This document shows, one piece after another, positions 38,973 to 47,540 of a stretch of DNA of 64,000 bases. The translations under genes were made by a program, and so were the position numbers. A model generated the notes under the pieces. It made no database searches. It saw only the letters and a program-made list of their open reading frames with translations, and had not been told where the DNA came from. The DNA is from Nitrospirota bacterium (GTDB lineage Bacteria; Nitrospirota; Thermodesulfovibrionia; Thermodesulfovibrionales; UBA9159), in the NCBI GenBank assembly GCA_023475105.1, contig JAMCWJ010000094.1, positions 50,626-114,625 on the forward strand, read 5' to 3'. Within the stretch, counting starts at the first letter, position 1, and every line of letters starts with the position of its first letter.

Positions 38973-39085
38973 ACAGCAGTCCCCCCTTTATATCACAATC
39001 AAAGCCTGGGAATCACCGTCTTGAAAAAAAGGGTGCTCTCTATGAACATTCTTCGCCTAAAAGGTTTCCCGGAAACGGGAACAGA

Positions 39086-40126
39086 GGGTCAATTCTTTCA
39101 TCTTGACAATCTTCCTTCAATTCGCTCTGCGAGCTCTCTGAGGCTCTTGTCCTTTTCCAATCGCTTCCTCAGCCTTTTTCTCTCTTGGCTTACGGTGCTG
39201 TAGTCTACCCCAAATATCTTTCCGATCTCTACACCTTTCATCCCCCCAATCCGATAGAGAATATCCATCGCGACACGTCGAAGGGGGTGCCTGGACTTGG
39301 TGATAGCCTCAAACTGATCCCCTGTTTCCATTTCTATTGCTCGAATAATCTCCTCTTCAGCCTTGTATCGCGCTACCTCCCTATGCCCGGGGCTCTCTCG
39401 GTCCTTTCCCTTTATGAAGCTCTCTTTAATCCATTTAATAAATGCATCTCCCCCAAGCACACTCTGACCCACAATATTTTTCTTGACCTCCAATCCCTCA
39501 GCAATATCCTGCAGGAGTCTTTCCTTGTATGATCTTCTGCCTCGCGCTGTATCGCCGCCGTACTCTGAAAGGACGGCTCCATAGTGGACCAAATTGTTCC
39601 TTCGCTTTCCGAGATACCCGTTAAAACTGCTCCAAGGATAGTCCTGCAGATAGCGGAATTTGTCCTCAACTGTCTTTGTTCTCATTGATTTGATCCGTAC
39701 GGGGTTGAGATGTATATATCGCGAGAGAACGGACAGATACTCATCTTTATCCACAAGGATACTCTTATATCGCCCTTGGTAAAGGTGGCCGGACCGCTTG
39801 TATTTTCTGTTGTAGAAACCCGTATAACTAACATTGAAGTGCCTCATGAACTCCCCCAAATTGCCCAAAGGAGTTTCCACAAGAAGATGGAAATGATTCT
39901 CCATAAACACATAGCTATACAGCTTTACAGTATAAACATGGAGAGAATTAGATAGAATGCGAATAAACTCTTGTTTGTCTTTGTCATCCCTAAAGATCGC
40001 TTTGCGCTCATTACCTCGGCAGGTCACGTGGTAGAGTGCCCCCGGATATTGTATTCTCAATGGTCGAGACATAATGAAAGATTACAGGAACTAAGAGGAC
40101 TTGTCAATAATAAAGAATTGACCCCC
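39086..40126 (-). mobile_element. REP-associated (IS200-like Y1) transposase element with hairpin ends
   Basis: Ends GGGTCAATTCTTTCATCTTGACAA (39086-39109) and TTGTCAATAATAAAGAATTGACCCC (40101-40125) are imperfect inverted repeats; each contains GTCAA-N10-TTGAC. Confidence 0.8.
39098..40072 (-). CDS. REP-associated tyrosine transposase (Y1_Tnp) with C-terminal DnaA-like HTH
   Basis: MSRPLRIQYPGALYHVTCRGNERKAIFRDDKDKQEF...YVFMENHFHLLVETPLGNLGEFMRHFNVSYTGFYNRKYKRSGHLYQGRYKSILVDKDEYLSVLSRYIHLNPVR. Confidence 0.93.
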   Translation of the reverse strand: MSRPLRIQYPGALYHVTCRGNERKAIFRDDKDKQEFIRILSNSLHVYTVKLYSYVFMENHFHLLVETPLGNLGEFMRHFNVSYTGFYNRKYKRSGHLYQGRYKSILVDKDEYLSVLSRYIHLNPVRIKSMRTKTVEDKFRYLQDYPWSSFNGYLGKRRNNLVHYGAVLSEYGGDTARGRRSYKERLLQDIAEGLEVKKNIVGQSVLGGDAFIKWIKESFIKGKDRESPGHREVARYKAEEEIIRAIEMETGDQFEAITKSRHPLRRVAMDILYRIGGMKGVEIGKIFGVDYSTVSQERKRLRKRLEKDKSLRELAERIEGRLSR

Positions 40127-40234
40127 TTTGGTTTGTTGTTTGGGTATCTAATAAAAAAAGAGGTCTTTGTGAAGGCAGAAAGACAGCCCGAATCCGACGT
40201 CAACTCTGTATGAGGATGCATTCGATCTATTTCG

Positions 40235-42040
40235 CTACTCCGAAGGCGGCCCTCCCCCTTCTCCTCCGGTCCCGGCGCCGGCGCCCTGCTCAGCGGCCCC
40301 GGGAGTCGGCTCTCCGGAAGAACCGCCTTTCTTCGGACGCCTCGAACGTCTTCTTCCCCGCGATCTGAACCGCCGCTTGGGCCGCCTTTCCGGTTCCGCC
40401 TTTTCTTCCGCCTTGACCCCGGTTTCTTCTCCGACCCTCTCTTCGGGCTTTTCTTCGGCTTCCGGCGCGGCCCTGTGCTCCGCCCTCTGCTGCGCCTGTT
40501 CCCCGGCCCTGTGTTCGGCCTTCTTTCCTCCCCTTTTTTCCTCGCCGGCCTCGACCTTTTCCTCCTCGCTCTTTTCTACCGTCAGCGCATACTGACCAGC
40601 GAAGAGTTTCATGTCACCTTCGAGCCTGATCGAAATCCCGAATTCCTTTTCGATCTGGGCCACCTCATCCCTCCGGGTATTGATAAGGTAATTCAGGCTC
40701 TCCACAGGCAGCGAACAACGCACGCCCCTGACCCCGCCCTTCGACGCCTTCATAGAGACATCCCTGAGGGCCGAAAGAGCGGTCATTTCCGGGGTCTTCA
40801 CGGAGCCCGTGCCCCCGCATGCTTCACAAGGGGTAAATACGCTCTCGAAAGACGTCGACCTCAACCGCTCCCGCGTCATCTCGACAAGACCGAATTTAGA
40901 TATGCCGGTGATTTCCGCATGGGCCTTATCCGCAGTCAGGGCGCCCTTCAGCCTGTTTTCGACCTCCCTCCTGTTTTTGAAGGAGAGCATATCGATAAAG
41001 TCGATAACGATCAGCCCCCCGATATCCCTGAGACGCAGCTGCCGCGCACCCTCTTCCGCAGCCTCGAGATTCGTCTTCAGCGCTGTCGCCTCCACATTCT
41101 CTTCTTTTCTCGACCTCCCGGAATTCACGTCGATGGCGGTGAGGGCCTCCGTCTTGTCGATCACGAGATAGCCCCTCGAGGGGAGGTATACGTACCTGTC
41201 ATAGATCTTCGCGATCTGCTCCTCGATGCCGTATTTTACGAATATCGGCTTCTTCTCCTTGTAGAGCTTCACATTGATCTTTCTCCACGGCAGAGTCTTC
41301 CTCAAAAACTCCTTCGTATTCTTCAGTGCCTCCTGCTCGTCGATGACGACTTCCGCCACGTCGTCGGTGAGGTAATCCCTCACGGTCCTCACCGCGATAT
41401 CCTGCTCCTTGTAGATCAGGGCCGGCACCGTCACTTTCTTCGATTCGGTCTGTATCTTGTTCCAAAGCTTGGTGAGATATTTCAGGTCGTTCTCGAGTTC
41501 TTCGCCTGTCTTGTCGCTGCCTGCCGTTCTCAGGATAAATCCCATCTCCTTCGGGAGCTTGAGCTTGGCAAAGATCTCTTTCAGCCGGTCCCTCTCCTCC
41601 CGGTCTTCGATCTTCCTCGAAATGCCGACCCTCTCCTGGCCCGGCATCATGACAAGATACCTTCCCGGGATCGAGAGGTAGGTGGTAAGGCTTGCTCCCT
41701 TCGTATCCCTCTCGTCCTTCTCGACCTGGACAACAAGCTCCTGTCCCTTCGAAAGGACGTCCTGAACCCGCGGCCTCCTGCCTTCAACAACGTTTCTGAA
41801 ATACTCCGGCCTTATTTCCCGCATCTGGAGGAAGCCGTGCTTCTTCTGGCCGAAATCGACGAATACGGCCTGGAGGCCCGGCTCTATCCTCGCAATAGTT
41901 CCCTTGTAGATATTTCCTTTCAGGGGCTCCCTGGCCAGAACTTCCACATAATAATCGACGAGTGTTTCACCCTCAACGATAGCCACCCTCTTCTCTTCTG
42001 GAAACCGTGCGTTTATCAATATCTTTTTCTTCATCCTCAC
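40235..42040 (-). CDS. rng: Ribonuclease G/E family
   Basis: YVEVLAREPLKGNIYKGTIARIEPGLQAVFVDFGQKKHGFLQMREI...YLPSRGYLVIDKTEALTAIDVNSGRSRKEENVEATALKTNLEAAEEGARQLRLRDIGGLIVIDFIDM...FTPCEACGGTGSVKTPE. Confidence 0.94.
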   Translation of the reverse strand: MRMKKKILINARFPEEKRVAIVEGETLVDYYVEVLAREPLKGNIYKGTIARIEPGLQAVFVDFGQKKHGFLQMREIRPEYFRNVVEGRRPRVQDVLSKGQELVVQVEKDERDTKGASLTTYLSIPGRYLVMMPGQERVGISRKIEDREERDRLKEIFAKLKLPKEMGFILRTAGSDKTGEELENDLKYLTKLWNKIQTESKKVTVPALIYKEQDIAVRTVRDYLTDDVAEVVIDEQEALKNTKEFLRKTLPWRKINVKLYKEKKPIFVKYGIEEQIAKIYDRYVYLPSRGYLVIDKTEALTAIDVNSGRSRKEENVEATALKTNLEAAEEGARQLRLRDIGGLIVIDFIDMLSFKNRREVENRLKGALTADKAHAEITGISKFGLVEMTRERLRSTSFESVFTPCEACGGTGSVKTPEMTALSALRDVSMKASKGGVRGVRCSLPVESLNYLINTRRDEVAQIEKEFGISIRLEGDMKLFAGQYALTVEKSEEEKVEAGEEKRGGKKAEHRAGEQAQQRAEHRAAPEAEEKPEERVGEETGVKAEEKAEPERRPKRRFRSRGRRRSRRPKKGGSSGEPTPGAAEQGAGAGTGGEGGGPPSE

Positions 42041-42082
42041 CGTTCCTCTCTCACACTCCGTGCCGCATCGTTTTTCTTTTCC

Positions 42083-42409
42083 TCACTTTTCTTCCCCGCT
42101 CGTCACATTCTCTGCGTCCCGGCCTTCCGAATTCCGCGCATCTTCCTCCTTGTGCATCTGATAGAGCGCTTCGCTCAGCAGAAGATCCGGGTACCTCACG
42201 GTCGCCTCTATCGCCTCCGTAAGCGGATAATCAACGTAATAGCCCTCCGGGTAGACGATCCTGATCCACCTCCTCTTCAGCAGAAAAAAGCGCCTGGTAT
42301 GACCGTTCTTGTCGGTCACGGGGATGATCACGTGTTCCAGATCTTCTTCCAGGCCGTAGCGCCTGATCAATGCATTCACTTCTTCCACGGAAATCAGACC
42401 CCTTTGCAC
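42083..42409 (-). CDS. Hypothetical protein upstream of RNase G
   Basis: Intact 108-aa ORF, MQRGLISVEEVNALIRRYGLEEDLEHVIIPVTDKNGHTRRFFLLKRRWIRIVYPEGYYVDYPLTEAIEATV. Confidence 0.5.
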   Translation of the reverse strand: MQRGLISVEEVNALIRRYGLEEDLEHVIIPVTDKNGHTRRFFLLKRRWIRIVYPEGYYVDYPLTEAIEATVRYPDLLLSEALYQMHKEEDARNSEGRDAENVTSGEEK

Positions 42410-42623
42410 AGTCCCGCGCCGGGAACTCGATCATGAAATCATCCCATGCCCTTCCCCGGCGCGCGTAACTTCAATTCTACAGAATGCGGCGGCAGATGTA
42501 AAGAATTCGGGGCAGTCGATTGCAGAAGGATTCGGAACACCGGGAGCTCCCGAACGGCGAATTCACCCTCTTCGGGCTCTCACGGAAGACCTGTTCGCTC
42601 GGCCGCGGGAGATGAGGTCCTCT

Positions 42624-43097
42624 TCACTTCAGCACCGCATCAATCGTTAAGGCCAGCTCCGCACTGCTCATACGACCCTCAACCCGTTTTGCGATCTTTC
42701 GGTCCCGCGTGATGAATACCGTGGCGGGAAGTGCTCTTACCCCAAGCGCACCGGCAATGCCGTTGTCCATCCCGACCGGGAAGGTGATCCGGTAGGTCCC
42801 CGCAAACTTCCTTATCTCCCGCTCTCTGCTCATTGCAAAGACGCCGATGAACACCACCCCCCTTGCCCTGGAGGAGAGATACGCGCCCTGAAGTTCGGGG
42901 GCCTCTTTCGCGCACTCAGGTCACCAGGGTGAAAGTACGGCGACGACGAGCGGCATGCCGCTGAATGCTCCTGTACTGACCGTTTTTCCGTCTACGGTCC
43001 TGAGCGTAAAATCCTTCACCGTATCGTGGCCGGAGGCGGCGCACGCGGGCACTGAGATCGAGAGAATGACCGCGCATATGCCCGCCGTAAATCTCAT
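42624..43097 (-). CDS. TlpA/thioredoxin-like periplasmic protein with in-frame TGA at the first active-site Cys position (candidate selenoprotein, UxxC)
   Basis: ATG at 43097, preceded by AGGAG; MRFTAGICAVILSISVPACAASGHDTVKDFTLRTVDGKTVSTGAFSGMPLVVAVLSPW[TGA]PECAKEAPELQGAYLSSRARGVVFIGVFAMSREREIRKFAGTYRITFPVGMDNGIAGALGVRALPATVFITRDRKIAKRVEGRMSSAELALTIDAVLK*. TGA at 42923-42921, one continuous frame on both sides. Confidence 0.75.
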
Positions 43098-43278
43098 CGT
43101 TTGTCTCCTTTCTCCGTTCCGTATTTTTTCCCTTTGCCCTTCGGGTTTGCCCGCATTAGATTTTCACTATTTCCTCTGATAAGATTAGCACAGGCGGGTG
43201 TTTTTGTGAATCGTCCGGGAGCGTCCGCGGCGATTCCGGACAGCTAATCGCTATTGTTCCGCATAGACGATTCTTTGC

Positions 43279-43370
43279 CTGCGTTCACCCTTCGGGTGAT
43301 GAGCGCCGATTCCCCCCGAAGTCCGGAGCTCCGACGGACCGAGAATAGGTGAGAATGCCTCCTCACGCAG
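43279..43370. repeat. Possible degenerate copy of the CTGCGTGAGGA-type inverted repeat
   Basis: Right end GAATGCCTCCTCACGCAG (43353-43370) resembles the 52837-52855 arm; left end CTGCGTTCAC is weaker. Confidence 0.35.
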
Positions 43371-43451
43371 CATTGGTTCTTATAATGATGCATTTGCCGG
43401 TCCCTTCTTCTTGACTTACCTGAAAATTACCCATTATACTTTTAGCTTCAG

Positions 43452-44927
43452 ATGGACGAAGCGAACGAGCAGAGAGAACAAAGACTGAAGAAGCTTGAAG
43501 AGCTGCGCCAGGCCGGAATCGAACCCTTCGGACAGCGCTTCGAGGCGACCGATCATGCCGCGGAAATCCTCGGCTGCTACAGGGAGACTTCGAAAGAGGA
43601 TCTTGATGCGCATCCTGTCTCTTTCGTCATCGCCGGCAGGATCGTGGCGCTCAGGGACTTCGGGAAGGCCGCGTTCGCGCACCTCCAGGACTCCTCGGGA
43701 AAGATACAGGTCTACTTCAGAAAAGACCTCATCGCCGAGCACTATGCTATTGTAAAGAAACTCGACATCGGAGATATCGTCGGTATCAAGGGCAGGCTCT
43801 TCCGGACAAGGACGCAGGAACTCACGCTCGAGGTGGAAGATTTCACGCTCCTCACCAAGTCGCTGAGACCCCTCCCCGAAAAATGGCACGGCCTCAAGGA
43901 CATAGAAACGAGATACCGGCAGCGTTACGTCGACCTGATTGTGAACCCGGAGGTCCGCAGGACCTTCGAAACAAGGAGCGCCGTCATGAAAGCGCTCAGG
44001 GATTTCTTCGAGGCCCACGGCTTTATCGAGGTCGAAACCCCCATGATGCACCAGATCCCCGGAGGGGCGACGGCGAGGCCCTTCAAGACCCATCACAACG
44101 CCCTCGACCTGGATCTTTATCTCAGAATCGCCCCGGAACTTTACCTCAAGCGGCTTCTCGTGGGAGGGTATGAACGCATTTATGAGCTGAACAAGAATTT
44201 CAGAAATGAGGGGATATCGACGAAGCACAACCCCGAATTCACGATGCTCGAATTCTATATGGCCTACAAGGACTACACCTTCCTGATGGAATTCACGGAG
44301 GAGATTTTCTCCTTCATCGCAAACAAGACGCTCGGGACACTGAACGTACCATACGGCGATACCGTCATCGACCTCACCCCGCCTTGGAAACGTCTGCCCA
44401 TGCTCGATGCCCTGCGCGAGAAAGGCCTGCCCGATGACGCCGTTGCGGACTTTGACAAAGCGCTCGCCTGGGCAAGGGAAAGGAACATCGAGATCGAAAA
44501 AGGCGCCTCCCACGCCAGGGTCCTCGATGAGATTTTCAAGGAGATCGTCGAGCCCGGACTGGTCCAGCCGACCTTCATCATCGATTACCCGGTCGAACTC
44601 TCCCCGCTGGCGAAGAGGAAACGGGACAACCCGGCACTCGTCGAGCGCTTCGAACTCTTCATTGCATCGAGGGAAATCGCCAACGCCTTCTCCGAGCTGA
44701 ATGACCCGATCGACCAGGAGGAGAGGTTCCTCCGACAGGTGGAAGCCCGGGAGCAGGGAGACGAAGAGGCCCAGCATATGGACGAAGACTTTGTGAGAGC
44801 GCTCCAGTACGGAATGCCTCCGGCCGCAGGCGAAGGGATAGGCATCGACCGGCTCGTTATGCTCCTCACAAATTGCTTCTCCATCAGGGACGTCATCCTC
44901 TTCCCGCAGTTGAAGCCGGAGCAGTAG
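43452..44927 (+). CDS. lysS: Lysyl-tRNA synthetase (class II)
   Basis: AFAHLQDSSGKIQVYFRKD...RYRQRYVDLIVNPEVRRTFETRSAVMKALRDFFEAHGFIEVETPMMHQIPGGATARPFKTHHNALDLDLYLRIAPELYLKRLLVGGYERIYELNKNFRNEGISTKHNPEFTMLE. Confidence 0.97.
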   Translation: MDEANEQREQRLKKLEELRQAGIEPFGQRFEATDHAAEILGCYRETSKEDLDAHPVSFVIAGRIVALRDFGKAAFAHLQDSSGKIQVYFRKDLIAEHYAIVKKLDIGDIVGIKGRLFRTRTQELTLEVEDFTLLTKSLRPLPEKWHGLKDIETRYRQRYVDLIVNPEVRRTFETRSAVMKALRDFFEAHGFIEVETPMMHQIPGGATARPFKTHHNALDLDLYLRIAPELYLKRLLVGGYERIYELNKNFRNEGISTKHNPEFTMLEFYMAYKDYTFLMEFTEEIFSFIANKTLGTLNVPYGDTVIDLTPPWKRLPMLDALREKGLPDDAVADFDKALAWARERNIEIEKGASHARVLDEIFKEIVEPGLVQPTFIIDYPVELSPLAKRKRDNPALVERFELFIASREIANAFSELNDPIDQEERFLRQVEAREQGDEEAQHMDEDFVRALQYGMPPAAGEGIGIDRLVMLLTNCFSIRDVILFPQLKPEQ

Positions 44928-44932
44928 AAAAC

Positions 44933-46219
44933 GTGGGCAGTGGGCAGAAGCCGAAAGACACCCCCTCGCCTGCCGGCCACGGCTCGTTCCGTCATTTTCC
45001 TTATCACCTTTTTATCGCCCTGCGCTATCTGAAATCGAAGAAAAGGCACAAGGGCGTCTCCTTCAATACCGCCATCTCCATCGGGGGCGTAGCCCTCGGG
45101 GTGATGGCCCTCCTCGTCGTGCTCTCCGTGATGAGCGGCTTTCACGAGGACCTCCAGCGAAAAATACTCGGTGTGAATGCCCATATCGTCGTTCTCGATT
45201 ATAAGGGCGCGCTTCCCGAATATACGCAGATTGACGCAAAGATACGGGGGTTAAGGGATGTCGTCTCCGTTTCACCCTTCGTCCTCGGGCAGGTCATGAT
45301 CTCCGTGGGAGGCAAAGGACAGGGGGTGTACCTGAGAGGCATAGACCCGTCGCTCGAAGAAAAGACGACGGACATCGCAAGACATATGAAGGAGGGGAGT
45401 CTTTCCGCGCTCGACGTGAAGGACGGTTTCCCCGGGATCATCCTCGGAAAGGAGCTGGCAAACCGGCTTGGAGTTTTCGTCGGAGACGCGATCCACATCC
45501 TTTCGCCCACCGGAGAGATCGGCCCTCTCGGGATGCTCCCCCGGGTCAAATCCTTCAAGGTAGTCGGCATCTTCGAAGTGGGCATGTTCGAGTATGATTC
45601 GAATCTCGTGATAACCGGCCTGAAACCGGCCCAGGGCTTCTTCGACCTCGGTAATTCCGTGACAGGCATCGAGGTGCGCTTATCCGACATCTACAAGGCG
45701 CCTGAAGTGAGGGAAAAGATCCAGTCAGAGCTCGGTTTTCCTTACCATGCAAGGGACTGGATGCAGATGAACAAAAACCTTTTTTCTGCACTGAAGCTCG
45801 AAAAGTTCGCGATGTTCGTGATCCTGGTGCTTATCGTTCTCGTCGCTTCTTTCAATATCGTGAGCACCCTTATCATGAACGTAATCGAAAAGGAGAGGGA
45901 GATAGCGATATTGAAGACCATGGGGGCCACGAACGGCGGCATCATGGCGATCTTCGTCTTTCAGGGATTTATCATCGGCCTCATCGGTACGCTCATCGGG
46001 CTGGTGAGCGGCTATCTCCTGTCTTACGTCCTGAATACCTACGAGCTGATAAAACTCCCGCCGGATATATACTACCTTAGCCACCTGCCGGTGAAGATGA
46101 ACCTTTCGGATTTCATATCCGTTTCACTTTCCGCCATCATCATCAGTTTTCTCTCGACAATCTATCCTGCCTGGCAGGCGGCCAAGGTGAATCCTATCGA
46201 GCCTTTGCGGTACGAATAG
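44933..46219 (+). CDS. Lipoprotein-releasing ABC transporter permease (LolC/LolE family)
   Basis: FIALRYLKSKKRHKGVSFNTAISIGGVALGVMALLVVLSVMSGFHEDLQRKILGVNAHIVV...FNIVSTLIMNVIEKEREIAILKTMGATNGGIMAIFVFQGFIIGLIGTLIG...YPAWQAAKVNPIEPLRYE; likely GTG start at 44933. Confidence 0.92.
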   Translation: MGSGQKPKDTPSPAGHGSFRHFPYHLFIALRYLKSKKRHKGVSFNTAISIGGVALGVMALLVVLSVMSGFHEDLQRKILGVNAHIVVLDYKGALPEYTQIDAKIRGLRDVVSVSPFVLGQVMISVGGKGQGVYLRGIDPSLEEKTTDIARHMKEGSLSALDVKDGFPGIILGKELANRLGVFVGDAIHILSPTGEIGPLGMLPRVKSFKVVGIFEVGMFEYDSNLVITGLKPAQGFFDLGNSVTGIEVRLSDIYKAPEVREKIQSELGFPYHARDWMQMNKNLFSALKLEKFAMFVILVLIVLVASFNIVSTLIMNVIEKEREIAILKTMGATNGGIMAIFVFQGFIIGLIGTLIGLVSGYLLSYVLNTYELIKLPPDIYYLSHLPVKMNLSDFISVSLSAIIISFLSTIYPAWQAAKVNPIEPLRYE

Positions 46220-46308
46220 AGCCACTTTGCGCATTCCATCCGGAAGGGGTGTCAGGCCCCGGATCCGGACCCTTTCGGCGAAAGAAGAAAACCGGTGAAC
46301 GGACAGGA

Positions 46309-47466
46309 CTAGAGGGACAGTTTCTCGACCTGTCTCAAGACAAACTCCCGTATCTCTTTGTGAGGAGGAAGTGCAACGCGGTAGCTTGCGTCGTCGAGGA
46401 CCGGGACGAGGATGTCCTCAAGACCGCCGCCGCATGCGCATGTGTGCGATGTATCGTCGAGGGGCACAATCGCTCCCTTACCGCATTGCGGACACCTCAG
46501 CACGCGCTTCGCTCCCGACCACTTTCCTCTCTTCGCAAAGGGTCTCCCTTCAATTTCGATAATGTCCATTGCGTAATCGACGACCGGCGCATTGCTTATC
46601 GAGGTGCCGATTCCGTAGCCGTCGACCAGGGGGTTGAGGCCCGGAATGTCTTCTTCCTTTATCCCGCCGCTCACATAGAACTTTACAGCCTTGTATCCCC
46701 GCAGGTCCAGCTCCCACCGACATTCCTCGAGTATCCGGTAAAGATCCCCGCGGCGTGAGGCAGGCGTATCGAACCTCACGGCAAAAAGTCTCTTTCCCAT
46801 CGCCCCGGCAACGTTCAGCACTTCGAACTTTTCGTCGAGAAGCGTGTCGATCAGGGCGACCCTTTTCAGCTCAGGTTCGAGGACCTCATCGTACGCCTTG
46901 ACCGCCTCCACGGTCGACCCCATGCAGAGAATCAGCGCATGGGGCATGGTGCCCATCGGATCCTTCCCTATGACCTCGCCCGATTTCACCACCGCCACGC
47001 CGTCGCAGCCTCCGATATAGGCATTCCGCTCTATCATCGGGGCGAGCACCGGGTGTATCCGCCGTGCGCCGAAGCTGATGACCGCCCGCTCTCCCGCGCG
47101 TTTCTTGAACCTCGCCGCCTTTGTGGCAACGCCGGAGGCCTGGCATATCAGTCCGAGCAGCGCCGTCTCATAGACGCAGAAGTCCCGGTATCTCCCCTCG
47201 ATCTCCATCACCGGCTCAAGGGGAGAGAAGACCGTACCCTCCTTCATCGCCCTCACCCTGACGGGAAGATGTCTCAGGAGGTAGAGCGCCTCCTCAAGAC
47301 CGGCGAAAACGGCCCACTGCCAGTCCTCGGGAAGGTTCTTCGCGATGCATTCAGCCCTGACTACCGGGTTTATCCCTTTCGCTTCCAGGATTCTGATGGT
47401 TCGTTCAAAATAGACGTCTGTAATCTTGCCGTCAAGAACGTCCTGAGGATCTGCGGTGTGAAACAT
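46309..47466 (-). CDS. Nicotinate phosphoribosyltransferase-family protein with C-terminal zinc ribbon
   Basis: LEEALYLLRHLPVRVRAMKEGTVFSPLEPVMEIEGRYRDFCVYETALLGLICQASGVATKAARFK...SFGARRIHPVLAPMIERNAYIGGCDGVA...GTMPHALI...FYVSGGI...DGYGIGTSIS; CPQCGKGAIVPLDDTSHTCACGG. Confidence 0.88.
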   Translation of the reverse strand: MFHTADPQDVLDGKITDVYFERTIRILEAKGINPVVRAECIAKNLPEDWQWAVFAGLEEALYLLRHLPVRVRAMKEGTVFSPLEPVMEIEGRYRDFCVYETALLGLICQASGVATKAARFKKRAGERAVISFGARRIHPVLAPMIERNAYIGGCDGVAVVKSGEVIGKDPMGTMPHALILCMGSTVEAVKAYDEVLEPELKRVALIDTLLDEKFEVLNVAGAMGKRLFAVRFDTPASRRGDLYRILEECRWELDLRGYKAVKFYVSGGIKEEDIPGLNPLVDGYGIGTSISNAPVVDYAMDIIEIEGRPFAKRGKWSGAKRVLRCPQCGKGAIVPLDDTSHTCACGGGLEDILVPVLDDASYRVALPPHKEIREFVLRQVEKLSL

Positions 47467-47540
47467 TTTTCATCCCTCCCGTGAGGCCTTCCCTTCGCTA
47501 GTTCCGGGCCGATTTCTCTCATTATAACAGACTTCTCCGG

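Noticed and set aside
40475-42436. 653-aa plus-strand ORF opposite rng
   Set aside because: Antisense shadow of the well-supported RNase G gene; translation is rich in His/Arg/Pro/Leu and matches no family.
43434-44777. 447-aa minus-strand ORF opposite lysS
   Set aside because: Antisense of a strongly conserved lysyl-tRNA synthetase.
46240-46280. GGTGTCAGGCC motif also seen near 14320
   Set aside because: Only ~11 nt shared; insufficient to claim a repeat family.
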